Below, piece after piece: positions 8,492 through 16,682 of a stretch of DNA of 35,260 nt. Numbering within the stretch: the stretch's first letter is position 1; each line of letters begins with the position of its first letter. The notes under the pieces are model-generated. The model was not told the DNA's origin. It was given only the letters and a program-made list of their open reading frames with translations, and ran no database searches. The stretch spans positions 1 through 35,260 of the forward strand of contig JAHLWX010000011.1 in the NCBI GenBank assembly GCA_019057675.1, given 5' to 3'. This stretch comes from Candidatus Jordarchaeum sp. LHC_1308. GTDB lineage: Archaea > Asgardarchaeota > Jordiarchaeia > Jordiarchaeales > Freyrarchaeaceae. A program made the translations under genes and the position numbers.

Positions 8492-9406
8492 CTAAAAGAA
8501 AAGCGGTTCCCCGTCCAGTTTAGCTGCTTTTTCCAGCTTTTTATCAATCATTTCCTGAAGGAGATCTATCTCGCGCTCGTCTATTCCTCTAAATCGGCCC
8601 TGAGCTTTAATATATTCTTTAACCGGAACGCGTTTTTCAGGGCTCTCTAAAATCCTCCTGCTTGGAGGACTTAAATAAAAAATGCCATTCTTAACCTCGT
8701 AGAGGAGCCACATCCCAGACTCAACAGCTAATCTGCCAATTTTAACTGTTAGTCCAGTATCAAACCGCCACCCAGGAGGGCAAGGAACAAGAATGTGGAT
8801 ATACCGCATTCCTCCAATAAGTTTAGCTTTCTTAGTTTTTTCATATAAGTCAATGGGATAAGAGGAGCATGAGGTAGCAACGTAGGGGATTCTATGAGCG
8901 GCCATGATAAATGCCATGTCCTTCTTGCTTTCCTTCTTTCCTAGAGGAGTAGTTGTAGTCCAAGCTCCAGCGGGAGTACTACCACTTCTCTGCGTTCCAG
9001 TATTCATGTAAGCTTCGTTATCGTAGCAAAAATATATGTAATTTGTATTTCTTTCTGCACTACCGGAAAGACTCGAGACACCTATATCAGCAGTACCCCC
9101 ATCACCAGCCCAGCATACTACTGTGATGTCCTTTTTACCCTGAACGTCTAGGCCGCCTACTATACCTGACGCTGCAGCAGGACCTGCTGCGAACGCCATT
9201 TGAATGTATGGAACACTTAACGCCGTCCGAGGATATAAGCCTACATAAACGCAGCCGCACGAGGCGGGGTTAACTATAACCGTTTTATTGCCCAGAGCCT
9301 TTAGCACCCATCGGAGAGCAAGTGTTGAACCGCATCCTTGGCAGGCAGAGTTTCCAGGTAATACGTATTCCTCTGAGGCTTCTTGAAAAATTTTTCTAGC
9401 AGACAA
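8492..9406 (-). CDS. porB: 2-Oxoacid:ferredoxin oxidoreductase, beta subunit (PorB-like)
   Basis: 304-residue TPP-binding subunit. The N-terminal cysteine motif GNSACQGCGSTLALRW and the later ATSCSSYP supply the proximal [4Fe-4S] ligands. The TPP/Mg motif is CWAGDGGTADIGVSSLSG followed by CYDNEAYMNTGTQRSG, the standard PorB arrangement. The start is TTG 9406 after GAGGCGA. It is the promoter-proximal gene of the operon, giving the order beta, gamma-delta, alpha. The C-terminal region (LSPPSRRILESPEKRVPVKEY) matches PorB tails. An AT-rich region of about 280 bases separates it from the divergent lsm gene. Confidence 0.91.
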   Translation of the reverse strand: MSARKIFQEASEEYVLPGNSACQGCGSTLALRWVLKALGNKTVIVNPASCGCVYVGLYPRTALSVPYIQMAFAAGPAAASGIVGGLDVQGKKDITVVCWAGDGGTADIGVSSLSGSAERNTNYIYFCYDNEAYMNTGTQRSGSTPAGAWTTTTPLGKKESKKDMAFIMAAHRIPYVATSCSSYPIDLYEKTKKAKLIGGMRYIHILVPCPPGWRFDTGLTVKIGRLAVESGMWLLYEVKNGIFYLSPPSRRILESPEKRVPVKEYIKAQGRFRGIDEREIDLLQEMIDKKLEKAAKLDGEPLFF

Positions 9407-9638
9407 GCTTACTTCGCCTCTTTAAGACTAAGAAAAGTGTTAGATAACGAAGAGAGCAAGATTGCTTAAAAAAATAATGGTTTTGAAAGTGCTTTCTTGA
9501 AAACATAAGATGAGGGGGGAGATGAGCTTAAATGGTATATGGGTTTTATGTAGAGAGGTTTTAAAAATCTGAGTTCGAAACAAATAAAACTTTTTAGCAT
9601 TTTTCGTAATACTTGTTAAGCAGGATAAAAAGGATACG

Positions 9639-9646
9639 TTATTTAA
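9639..9646 (+). promoter_or_regulatory. Probable TATA box for the Lsm gene
   Basis: TTATTTAA about 40 nt before the ATG at 9685, in the 280-base divergent region between porB and the Lsm gene. The spacing would allow a short leader containing the GAGGTGA ribosome site at 9673-9679. Confidence 0.45.
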
Positions 9647-9684
9647 GGATGAATGATTTCGTTTGAGATTTAGAGGTGAGTGTA

Positions 9685-10119
9685 ATGAGCGGTATTGCAT
9701 CCAGCAATTTCTTCAGGGATTTGACGGCCGTAGTAGGTAAGAAAATTAAAGTAAATCTTGAGGGGGGCAAAGTGTATACTGGAACATTGAAGAGCTATGA
9801 GACAAACACTTTGAGTTTATGCTTAACTGACGCTGAAGACGAAGGAGGGAACATCTACAGCAAGGTGTTCATTAAAGGAGACAAAATTATAGATTTCTTC
9901 CAAATAGAAGGTGGAATTAATTTGAGGGAGCTTTATATGGAAATTAGCAAAGTGTTCCCTCCTGGCGACGTGGAGTTCCTTGAAGACAACAACGTAATAC
10001 TTGTTCTTAAAAAGGTCAAGGTTACTGAGAACGGAGTAGAGGGCGAGGGGCCCGTAGCGAGAAGAGTTAGAGAAATATATGACAGGTTTATGGCGGAAAA
10101 AGGGGCTTCCGCCTCTTAA
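9685..10119 (+). CDS. Sm-like archaeal protein, SmAP3 type
   Basis: 144 residues starting at ATG 9685, 5 nt after GAGGTGA; a GTG at 9676 overlaps that site and is unlikely. Residues about 5-70 form an Sm fold: Sm1-like GKKIKVNLEGGKVYTGTLKSYE and Sm2-like VFIKGDKIIDFF. A second alpha/beta domain of about 70 residues follows (GGINLRELYMEISKVFPPGD..., ending FMAEKGASAS). This two-domain layout and length match crenarchaeal SmAP3 (about 145 residues in Pyrobaculum). Sm proteins form rings that bind U-rich RNA; the role of SmAP3 is not established. Its stop overlaps the convergent gene at 10116 by four bases. Confidence 0.85.
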   Translation: MSGIASSNFFRDLTAVVGKKIKVNLEGGKVYTGTLKSYETNTLSLCLTDAEDEGGNIYSKVFIKGDKIIDFFQIEGGINLRELYMEISKVFPPGDVEFLEDNNVILVLKKVKVTENGVEGEGPVARRVREIYDRFMAEKGASAS

Positions 10120-10424
10120 CTCTCCAGTGTTTCAAGAGGATGCATCCTAAAGAGAACGACGGCCACCCATTTTTTCTCAGGATAGAGACTCTCCTCAGCT
10201 TTCTTCAGGCGGAACTGTATGCATTGCCTGCAAGTTGAGTGGCGCGGATCAAGTGGGCCTTCACAGGAAGCGCAGTGAAACATGATGACAGGGTGTTCGC
10301 CTATTTTTGCCTGTAAGAATTCTTCCTCGTCGTACTCTGGAGAAAAATCGGGCCATATTTCATATAGATGAGGGTCGCCTAGGACATCCTTTAACTTTCT
10401 GAACATATACTCGAAGCTTGTCAT
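10116..10424 (-). CDS. Uncharacterised zinc-ribbon-like protein, 102 residues
   Basis: I do not recognise this family. The protein has an acidic N-terminal region (YEIWPDFSPEYDEEEF), then C-x2-C (CASC) and C-x2-C (CRQC) about 14 residues apart, with a histidine between them, suggesting one zinc site. A basic helix (FRLKKAEE) and a short strand (KKWVAVVLFRM) complete it. The ATG at 10424 has only a weak GGGGTAGG upstream. The stop overlaps the end of the convergent Lsm gene by four bases. Confidence 0.65.
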   Translation of the reverse strand: MTSFEYMFRKLKDVLGDPHLYEIWPDFSPEYDEEEFLQAKIGEHPVIMFHCASCEGPLDPRHSTCRQCIQFRLKKAEESLYPEKKWVAVVLFRMHPLETLES

Positions 10425-10604
10425 CCTACCCCTTCCGTAGAAGTTTCAAGAAAAAAAACAGCTACATGATATTAATAACTTGGTCTTCTCAAGACAACAC
10501 TTGAATAAGAGTAAAAATAGCTGTATTGCGGTTTACTTGATGTTAGTTTATTACGTTCTTGTAACATTTAAAAGAAACAATGTATGCTTGGGGGCCTGAA
10601 AAAA

Positions 10605-10612
10605 TTTAAATC
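10605..10612 (+). promoter_or_regulatory. Probable TATA box for rpl23
   Basis: TTTAAATC preceded by a purine-rich run (gaaaaaa), about 43-50 nt before the ATG at 10655; GGAGGG at 10643-10648 serves as ribosome site. Confidence 0.45.
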
Positions 10613-10654
10613 ATATTTTAGATTACTTTTACCGTAAGTTTTGGAGGGAATAGC

Positions 10655-10915
10655 ATGGAACCCCATGAAGTTATAAAAGCTCCACTAGCAACAGAGGCTG
10701 CTTTTAGAATGATTGAAGAGGAGAATAAACTAGTTTTCATAGTTGATCGAAGAGCTAATAAAAAAGTTATAAAGTCCGCTGTTGAGAAGCTTTACGGTGT
10801 GAAGGTCGAGAAGGTTAACACGCTCATTACGCCTAGAGGAGAGAAAAAGGCGTTTGTTAAACTTAAGGCAGAATATAATGCAGCCGACCTCGCAACTAAG
10901 ATAGGGCTATTCTAA
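10655..10915 (+). CDS. rpl23: Ribosomal protein uL23
   Basis: 86-residue large-subunit protein that lies at the polypeptide exit tunnel and contacts signal recognition particle. Characteristic segments are [53 protein letters not shown] and the terminal DLATKIGLF. Normal length. GGAGGG precedes the ATG. In most archaea this gene sits in the L3-L4-L23-L2 cluster; here it stands alone, immediately before a DNA repair gene, so the S10/L3 cluster is broken in this genome. Confidence 0.95.
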   Translation: MEPHEVIKAPLATEAAFRMIEEENKLVFIVDRRANKKVIKSAVEKLYGVKVEKVNTLITPRGEKKAFVKLKAEYNAADLATKIGLF

Positions 10916-10932
10916 GCGAGGAGGAAGAAAGA

Positions 10933-11565
10933 ACGTCTTTATCGAATCCGCATTCCCTGCTGGATAAAATAAACGAACTTAAAAAAGGTGAAGTTGGAGA
11001 ACTGATTAAAAACAGGATTAAAGAATTTGAGAATCTTCCTCCTGAAAAATGGTTTTCCGAGCTTTGTTTTTGTATTTTGACAGCTAACTCCTCAGCTCAG
11101 ATAGGTATTAAAGCCCAAGAGATGATAAAAGACGGATTTTTAACGATGGATAAGGACAGCCTTGCCCTTCTCCTGAGAGAACTGGGCCACCCATACTATG
11201 AAAAAAGAGCGGAATATATTATTGAGGCAAGGAAATACAGTAGGATTTTTGATATCGTCTCTCATTTTAGAGACGAAAGGCTAGCAAGGGAGTGGCTCGC
11301 CAGAAACATAAAAGGAATAGGGTACAAGGAAGCTAGCCACTTTCTGCGGAATGTGGGATACAAAAATGTAGCGATAATCGATAGGCACATCATAAGAGCC
11401 ATGGTTAAGTATGGATTGATCGAGAATGCACCGAAAAGCCTAACGAGGAAAAAGTATATTGAGCTCGAGAAGATGCTCGAAAAAATAGCTAAAGATGCAG
11501 AGTTAACGCTGGCGGAACTAGACCTTTACCTCTGGTACATGGAGACGGGAAAAGTTCTCAAGTAG
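10933..11565 (+). CDS. ogg: 8-Oxoguanine DNA glycosylase/AP lyase, archaeal Ogg2 type
   Basis: Bifunctional glycosylase removing 8-oxoguanine. The helix-hairpin-helix-GPD core reads IKGIGYKEASHFLRNVGY then AIIDRHIIRAM: the Lys after the hairpin and the Asp of IDRH are the expected catalytic pair. The C-terminus ELDLYLWYMETGKVLK is typical of Ogg2. The frame is coding well upstream of the first standard start (TTG 11077): EKWFSELCFCILTANSS is a conserved family segment and would be lost from a TTG start. No ATG, GTG or TTG exists upstream in frame. GAGGAGG at 10918-10924 sits 8 nt before an in-frame ACG at 10933, which I use provisionally; CTG at 10957 fits the family N-terminus better. The gene follows rpl23 directly. 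Confidence 0.82.
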   Translation, partial: TSLSNPHSLLDKINELKKGEVGELIKNRIKEFENLPPEKWFSELCFCILTANSSAQIGIKAQEMIKDGFLTMDKDSLALLLRELGHPYYEKRAEYIIEARKYSRIFDIVSHFRDERLAREWLARNIKGIGYKEASHFLRNVGYKNVAIIDRHIIRAMVKYGLIENAPKSLTRKKYIELEKMLEKIAKDAELTLAELDLYLWYMETGKVLK

Positions 11566-11587
11566 TAACGAAAGCGAAGCGGTTGAA

Positions 11588-12388
11588 TCAAATGCCGGCA
11601 AGGAGAATGATCGCGATGAAAATAATAGCGTATGATGATATGAGAGAGAAGCTCGTAGAGAACTTAGTTATTTTCCGGATGGCTGGCGTTAGCATAAAAG
11701 CCACGCCCAGCAGACATACAACCTTGACGGTTCTCCCTAGAGACCATGCAGAATAAAGATGAAGTTGGAGAACAAGCAACTGTAACAAAGGATGCATTGT
11801 AGGTATGAGAATCATGTTGCCGAAGGCGGTAACCATCGTGAAGATTTCTCCTAACACCACTAAAATATACGCATAACCGAGCATGGAAACGAAGGACCTA
11901 AAGCTACTGCTCCGCCCCAAAAGTTTGAATGGCAACCAGTATAAGAAACTGACTAATATAAGTTCCAAGAAGGCGAACAAAAAGTTGAAGAAGAAAATTT
12001 CCATTGAAAGAGAATTAGACATGGATCTAAAGACTAGCATTATGAACATATCTGCGAAGAAAACATTATTCATGATGAATAAAAAGTAAAATGTAAGGAG
12101 AAAGCCGTTTAGGAGAGTTATGATAAATGGACCGAAGAGGTCTGGTGATGTGGCGACGTTACTAAAAACGATGTTCGGCTTAATTATGCCGGCTAGAAGC
12201 CTATAGTAGAATGGAAGAGGGCTTGCAGGTTCTTCTGAGGGCCTCTTTAGGAGAGGGAGTAAACGCTCGATAATCTCCTCGCCGATTTTAGCCCCGCAAT
12301 TTGGACACTTTACCTCATCGGGTGAAACTTCAAAGTCACAGTTTGGACATTTCACCCCAGCCACCGGAAAAGAAGAATGAAGAAGCAC
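11588..12388 (-). CDS. Zinc-ribbon plus Yip1-like multispanning membrane protein
   Basis: 266 residues. The N-terminus is a short zinc ribbon, CPNCDFEV...CPNCGAKIG (two C-x2-C knuckles 15 residues apart). A linker and then a membrane domain of about five or six hydrophobic segments follow (for example FIITLLNGFLLTFYFLFIM and YAIIFIAIILLAGI). The pattern of zinc ribbon plus Yip1-like domain is common in archaea; the function is unknown. The start is uncertain: GTG at 12388, or one of two later in-frame GTG codons just before KCPNC. The Yip1 assignment rests on topology and overall look, not on a diagnostic motif. Confidence 0.7.
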   Translation of the reverse strand: MLLHSSFPVAGVKCPNCDFEVSPDEVKCPNCGAKIGEEIIERLLPLLKRPSEEPASPLPFYYRLLAGIIKPNIVFSNVATSPDLFGPFIITLLNGFLLTFYFLFIMNNVFFADMFIMLVFRSMSNSLSMEIFFFNFLFAFLELILVSFLYWLPFKLLGRSSSFRSFVSMLGYAYILVVLGEIFTMVTAFGNMILIPTMHPLLQLLVLQLHLYSAWSLGRTVKVVCLLGVAFMLTPAIRKITKFSTSFSLISSYAIIFIAIILLAGI

Positions 12389-12452
12389 CTAAATATTCTT
12401 TCTGAGAAATTAAGTTACTTTGACGTTTTTAATGTAAATTGACCTATGCTGT

Positions 12453-13778
12453 TTAAACTATCTCGGTGAGGGAGAGACGTATGTAGCTGTCGTAAGTTAG
12501 ATTCACCGATAAGAGATAGTGGGGAGTCCAAGGTTTAATTCCGGAGATAAAAATGTAACCGTTTTTCTCGCTGAATGCGAAAACGCGGCTTGCCAATCCT
12601 TGAATTACAGGAGAAGGATTTGTGCATGCGCCAAGTAGGCATGTGCCTCCGGCTGAGAAATGATTGATCAAGGAGTAGAGTAAATACGTAACGCTATCGT
12701 ACCCGAGTACAGCATTCAAGAGATCAATGTTAAGTATAAACAAAAAATGTCTTGATTCGCTTTCTGAAATCTGATCTCTAATGCTACTTATGATTTCATC
12801 CACGCTACCGAGAACAGGCATAGAAATAAGCGATTCATATTCTTCGAAGGATGGAGGAAAAAGTAATTTTAAGAAGGGATCCATACCGATTGAAGCAGCA
12901 ATGCCTCCATTTTTCGTGAAGCGTTTAATTATGCTTAAAAAGGTTAATGCACGGACTAATGATGGAACGTTAGCGTCAAAAACGAAGAGGTTAAAGCAGT
13001 TCTCGGCTAAGCCACCGAGAAATCGGTCTAGGGATTCAGACCCAAAGCTGATAACTCTCTCGCCTAGAAACCCTGCATGGGCGCCGCTTTCCAACGCTAA
13101 ACCCCGAATTTTATTCAGGACATTATCTGGCAAATTTTCAACATTTACCAGCGAGCGTGAGAGAGGCGTGAAACGGCCTCCAAAAAGAGTATAGAAAAAA
13201 CAGGGATTAGAAATTCTCACTCCTTGAAGCTTCTTAAACAAAGCTTTTCTGATCAACCTGCCGTCTATGTTTTCCACTTCGAGTGTTACAACACCATCGA
13301 CAACACGGCTCAAATTACTCTCACTTCTAACAGTAACAATACTATGAAGACCAGCGCGCTTGAGAAATGAGACATAAAGTTCCATAGTCGAAACGAGATT
13401 CAAGTCAACTACATTACAGATACTCTCAAAATCATCTAAAAAAATAAAGGTATTCTTTACCTTCTCTGCTTTCTCATAAAGATATCTTAGAAATACGGGC
13501 AGGTTAGACCTCGAAATAGACTCGTAAATATCTTCTTCCTGAGGAAAGGGGAAATCAATTGCATCAATCACTTCACATAGATACCGGCCTAAGTCGCCAT
13601 GCCGACCAAGAATAACAGCATGATCAACACCACAAGAAACATAAATACAGCATCCGACGCCGCCAACTTCCCTTAACACCTCAAACCCAAAAAGAGTCTT
13701 CCCGACCCCCGAATCGCCACAAACAAGTAAAACATTATTACCATCTATCTCAAAAAATTCTCTAATAAGCTTAAACAT
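12453..13778 (-). CDS. KaiC/RecA-superfamily ATPase with two tandem domains
   Basis: 441 residues. The N-terminal half has a standard Walker A, GDSGVGKT near residues 21-28, and a Walker B-like FIFLDDFES near 112-120. The C-terminal half begins like a second KaiC domain (VISFGSESLDRFLGGLAENC, resembling the usual SG-x-LD-x-L-x-GG entry), but where Walker A should stand it has VFDANVPSLVRAL without GKT. It keeps a Walker B-like FLFILNIDLLNA. So there is probably one active and one degenerate ATPase domain. Relatives include KaiC-like and GvpD-like regulators. The ATG at 13778 follows GGGTGA. No neighbour reveals the partner. Confidence 0.75.
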   Translation of the reverse strand: MFKLIREFFEIDGNNVLLVCGDSGVGKTLFGFEVLREVGGVGCCIYVSCGVDHAVILGRHGDLGRYLCEVIDAIDFPFPQEEDIYESISRSNLPVFLRYLYEKAEKVKNTFIFLDDFESICNVVDLNLVSTMELYVSFLKRAGLHSIVTVRSESNLSRVVDGVVTLEVENIDGRLIRKALFKKLQGVRISNPCFFYTLFGGRFTPLSRSLVNVENLPDNVLNKIRGLALESGAHAGFLGERVISFGSESLDRFLGGLAENCFNLFVFDANVPSLVRALTFLSIIKRFTKNGGIAASIGMDPFLKLLFPPSFEEYESLISMPVLGSVDEIISSIRDQISESESRHFLFILNIDLLNAVLGYDSVTYLLYSLINHFSAGGTCLLGACTNPSPVIQGLASRVFAFSEKNGYIFISGIKPWTPHYLLSVNLTYDSYIRLSLTEIV

Positions 13779-14382
13779 TATCTTTCACCCAAGAATAGAA
13801 AATATAAAAGGAATAACAAAAATACTTAACGCTTTTTTGAAGAAAAGCAAATAAAATAATCGTGAAATAAATGATGACGACAGAAATTCGTAGTTTATAA
13901 AGGGTATACAAAATCCTTTCCGTGCACTTTTAGCGTTCCCTACCATTTAACCCACACGAGAAATACATTTAAACAACAAGGCAGAAGGCCGTAAATTATG
14001 ACCCTATTTTAAGTGCTCTTCGCACGTAGCAGTTTTTAGTACTTACATTAGGTAGCCTTAAGCCGATAAAGGAATTAAGAAAATAGGGAATTGCTAAGAG
14101 GTGAAGAAGACAAAAACATAGAAGAAAACCATCACGATGAGGAATATGGAACGACTCGGCGTCAAGCAACAGGATTTAGTTAAAGGGTAGATTAACGCTA
14201 TGAGAAGGCTTTGTTTCTCAGGAATTGACATAGGGCTTTAACACGGCTTTAGGGGCTAAGGCCGAATATGAACACTGGCAGTTGGAATTTTCCCACTAAA
14301 TCGTGAGCCCGAGGTTAAAAGTTCATGAAAAAAGCGGGTCACGAAAGATTTAATAACTTCTCGGACAAGAAATTTGCTGTGT
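13779..14382. other. 600-base gene-free stretch before tRNA-Asp
   Basis: No convincing gene on either strand. From about 14139 a plus-strand frame reads MRNMERLGVKQQDLVKG and then meets repeated stops, which may be a decayed fragment or chance. I looked for C/D-box RNA motifs and RNase P-like conserved segments and did not find a convincing set. The stretch ends in the tRNA-Asp promoter. Confidence 0.5.
14349..14356 (+). promoter_or_regulatory. TATA box of tRNA-Asp
   Basis: TTTAATAA preceded by the purine-rich CGAAAGA (BRE-like), centred about 30 nt before the mature 5' end at 14383. Confidence 0.6.
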
Positions 14383-14521
14383 GCCCCGGTGGTGTAGTCA
14401 CCAGATGGCTGTAACGGCCGAGCATACGGGACAGCGGTCCCCTAATGTCACTCCCGCGACCCGGGTGATGTGCCCCTCATCGCGGGTACATTAGGGATTT
14501 CAAATCCCGGCCGGGGCGCCA
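14383..14521 (+). tRNA. tRNA-Asp (anticodon GTC) with three probable introns
   Basis: Acceptor GCCCCGG (14383-14389) pairs with CCGGGGC (14511-14517); discriminator G and encoded CCA follow. Three insertions must be removed to give an ordinary tRNA of 75 nt plus CCA: 15 nt in the D loop (about 14400-14414), 13 nt in the anticodon loop before the anticodon (about 14433-14445), and 33 nt at the T-stem/T-loop junction (about 14466-14498). The result has anticodon stem CGGGA/TCCCG, loop CTGTCAC, and T arm CCGGG-TTCAAAT-CCCGG. Unspliced, the last intron and exon form a competing hairpin, GGGATTTCAAATCCC. Splice positions can shift by 1-2 bases. None is at the usual 37/38 site. Confidence 0.88.
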
Positions 14522-14585
14522 TTCTTCTTGTTTCTTGTTCTTTTGATTCATGTTTCTCGTGGTTTAACAGGGGTGGAAAGTTCGT

Positions 14586-14597
14586 AAATTATTTAAG
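14586..14597 (+). promoter_or_regulatory. TATA box of tRNA-Pro
   Basis: AAATTATTTAAG, centred about 30 nt before the mature 5' end at 14623. The tRNA therefore seems to have its own promoter, separate from tRNA-Asp. Confidence 0.6.
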
Positions 14598-14622
14598 TTT
14601 TGTGCTTGGCAAAGTTTAGGTA

Positions 14623-14769
14623 GGGCGGGTAGTCTAGAGCGCGATATGCGGGGAACTTGGTATGATTCCCCTGTTTGGGGGAATGAAACCGGGTTTGGGA
14701 CCCGGAGGCCCTGGGTTCAATGTTGCAGCGTGGTCTTCGCTGAGCGAGTAAATCCCAGCCCGCCCACCA
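14623..14769 (+). tRNA. tRNA-Pro (anticodon TGG) with three probable introns
   Basis: Acceptor GGGCGGG (14623-14629) pairs with CCCGCCC (14759-14765), followed by A and encoded CCA. The anticodon arm CCGGG-TTTGGGA-CCCGG is uninterrupted, with TGG at 14696-14698. Removing about 20 nt from the D loop (14638-14657), about 21 nt between D stem and anticodon stem (14667-14687, itself a hairpin TCCCC-TGTTT-GGGGA) and 31 nt inside the T loop (14721-14751) restores GTCTAGTGGTATGAT and CTGGG-TTCAAAT-CCCAG. The mature length is 72 nt plus CCA. None of the three lies in the anticodon loop. The SerRS gene follows 37 bases after the CCA. Confidence 0.88.
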
Positions 14770-14806
14770 TGTTTGTTTCTATTAACTTAAATTGGAGGAG
14801 TATGAA

Positions 14807-16366
14807 GTGAAGTTTGCATTGAAGGGTTACATAGAGCTTAGTGACAGTATTCCTAGTAGTGTAATTAATGATGTTGAGAAATTTTTAAGTGATGCTTGTA
14901 GCTCTCTTTTTTTGAGAGGCGTTCCTTCTGGACGTGAAAGTGAGGGGGCACATCTGGTTGGGTGGAGAGTGGAAGGTAATAGGTTCTACATTGAGATTGA
15001 GAGTGGTAGATATGTGCGTGCTCATGTTGCACTTGTTAGGTTAAGAAACGCTTTGGCGAGTTTTCTTGGCTCTAAGTTTGGTGTTGGCGTCCGGTTTTGT
15101 AGGGTGCTTGACTATGTTTTGGAGTTTGAACTTGAGAAGGAGCCGTTGGAACCTGTAAGTGTTTTGTTTGCAAGAGAAGTTAGATTTGATGGTAAGAAAG
15201 TTACAGTTTTCTTGGAGGAGTTGAATGATGAAGCGCTGGAGAAAAATTACCCTGACCGCATAATAAGTCGGATCCGTGAAAAGGTTTCAAGGCAGCACGT
15301 GTCAGGGAAGGGAGAATTCACTCGCACAGTTAGGCGTAGTTTTAATGGGTTTGAAAGGTATAAGCTGAGTGATGATCCAACCGAGATGGCGATTAAGCTT
15401 GGTTGGGTCAAAGAGTATCCTGCGACGGGAATTTGGCAGATTATGCCACCTATGGCGGCTTTAATTAGGGCGATGGAGGGGTTAATTATTGATGGGGTCG
15501 CTAAGCCTCTTGGTTTCCAAGAAGTTATGCTTCCACGCCTCATTCCACTTGAGGTTGAATATAGAAAAGGGCATTTCGGTATAGCGAACGAGATTATTTG
15601 GGCTTGCCCGCCTGTCTCTCGAGATCCGAAGGAGTTCGAGGATGTTATGGATTACGTTGAAATAACTGGCGGTCCTCCACCTGCTGAAATGTTGAGGGAA
15701 AAACTTAGACCACCCATGTACGGGCTTTCATACGCTCAGTGTGAACCTTTCTATGAGATGTTTCATAGGGAGATAGTGGACTTAGACCTTTTGGAGAAGG
15801 AGCCAATCATGTTTTTTGACAGGAACGGACCAACATACCGATGGGAGAGCGGGGGAGTTAGGGGACTTGAACGGCTTAACGAGTTCCACAGGGTGGAGCT
15901 TGTTTTCCTTTCAACACCCGAGAAGTGTGTTGAGATAAGGGACGCTGTACTTGAGAGAGCGGAGAGAATTGTTGGCAAGATACTGGACTTAGACTACAGA
16001 GTAGATGCTACTACTGCCGTATATCTTGAACACGCAGGGAAAACCGAGGAGAAGGAGGGGGATTTAGTTAAAACATATGACTTAACTGTTCTTCTGCCTT
16101 TCCAGACGAAAAGCAGGCCTGAAGCCGAGCTTGAAGTGGCAAGCTTCCACGTCCATACGGATTTCTATGCCAAACGTTTCGGCTTCAAGGATAAGAAGAG
16201 AAGGACTGTCTTTACCGGGTGTGCTGGACTTGGCCAATCGAGATTCGCTTACGTTTTCCTAGTAAGACATGGATTTGATTTTGAGGAATGGCCCCGCGAA
16301 GTCAAAAGGTACATAGGTGAAAGGCTTCCTGAACCGCCACGTATGGTGACATGGCCAAAGGGATAA
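14807..16366 (+). CDS. serS: Seryl-tRNA synthetase, methanogen (type 2, zinc-dependent) form
   Basis: Class II enzyme charging tRNA-Ser, of the rare SerRS type first described in methanogens: it has its own N-terminal domain instead of the coiled-coil arm. I start at GTG 14807 (MKFALKGYIELSD), 8 nt after GGAGG at 14794-14798; a frame start at TTG 14792 would lie on that site. 519 residues, a normal length. The three expected zinc ligands are visible: Cys in IIWACPPVS, Glu in TYRWESGGVRGLERLNEFHR (also motif 2) and Cys in FTGCAGLGQSRFAY. Serylation also supplies Ser-tRNA-Sec in selenocysteine users, a link worth noting here. An AT-rich gap of about 315 bases follows. Confidence 0.92.
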   Translation: MKFALKGYIELSDSIPSSVINDVEKFLSDACSSLFLRGVPSGRESEGAHLVGWRVEGNRFYIEIESGRYVRAHVALVRLRNALASFLGSKFGVGVRFCRVLDYVLEFELEKEPLEPVSVLFAREVRFDGKKVTVFLEELNDEALEKNYPDRIISRIREKVSRQHVSGKGEFTRTVRRSFNGFERYKLSDDPTEMAIKLGWVKEYPATGIWQIMPPMAALIRAMEGLIIDGVAKPLGFQEVMLPRLIPLEVEYRKGHFGIANEIIWACPPVSRDPKEFEDVMDYVEITGGPPPAEMLREKLRPPMYGLSYAQCEPFYEMFHREIVDLDLLEKEPIMFFDRNGPTYRWESGGVRGLERLNEFHRVELVFLSTPEKCVEIRDAVLERAERIVGKILDLDYRVDATTAVYLEHAGKTEEKEGDLVKTYDLTVLLPFQTKSRPEAELEVASFHVHTDFYAKRFGFKDKKRRTVFTGCAGLGQSRFAYVFLVRHGFDFEEWPREVKRYIGERLPEPPRMVTWPKG

Positions 16367-16682
16367 GCTGACAGAAGAAGAATTAATTTTTGACTTAAAT
16401 ATGACTTCTTTGGAAAATACTATATCACATTGTAATTAAGAAAGCCTTACAGGCTTCCTGAAAACTCGAAGTTGCAAAACTTAAAGGATCAAAATCTTTC
16501 GCCGATCAGTTTTAGCATTCCCTGAAAAATGCTACGAGTTTAACATTTGAAACTAAAAGGTTCATTTTCTTTCTGAGGCATCCTGCATATTAAAAGAAAT
16601 TTTTGAACAAATCTTGGTATGGTTATCGCAAGATAAAGATGGTTATTCCTGTTTGAATCTTGGTTTAGAAATCCTAACATAT
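16367..16682. other. AT-rich gap between the convergent serS and leuS genes
   Basis: About 315 bases between two convergent stop codons. It holds a small hairpin, AAGCCT-TAC-AGGCTT, near 16442-16456, without a T-run, and no open frame of note. I see no RNA gene here. Confidence 0.45.

Noticed and set aside
9440-9700. Minus-strand open frame of 86 codons before the Lsm gene
   Set aside because: It is AT-rich and low in complexity, overlaps the Lsm promoter and start, and resembles nothing.
12453-13778. Second RadA/RadB recombinase
   Set aside because: The sequence lacks RecA-specific motifs; the tandem arrangement and entry motif are KaiC-like.
13850-14380. C/D-box guide RNA or RNase P RNA in the gene-free stretch
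   Set aside because: Isolated ATGATGA and GATGAGG occur, but no properly spaced CTGA boxes or conserved RNase P segments accompany them.
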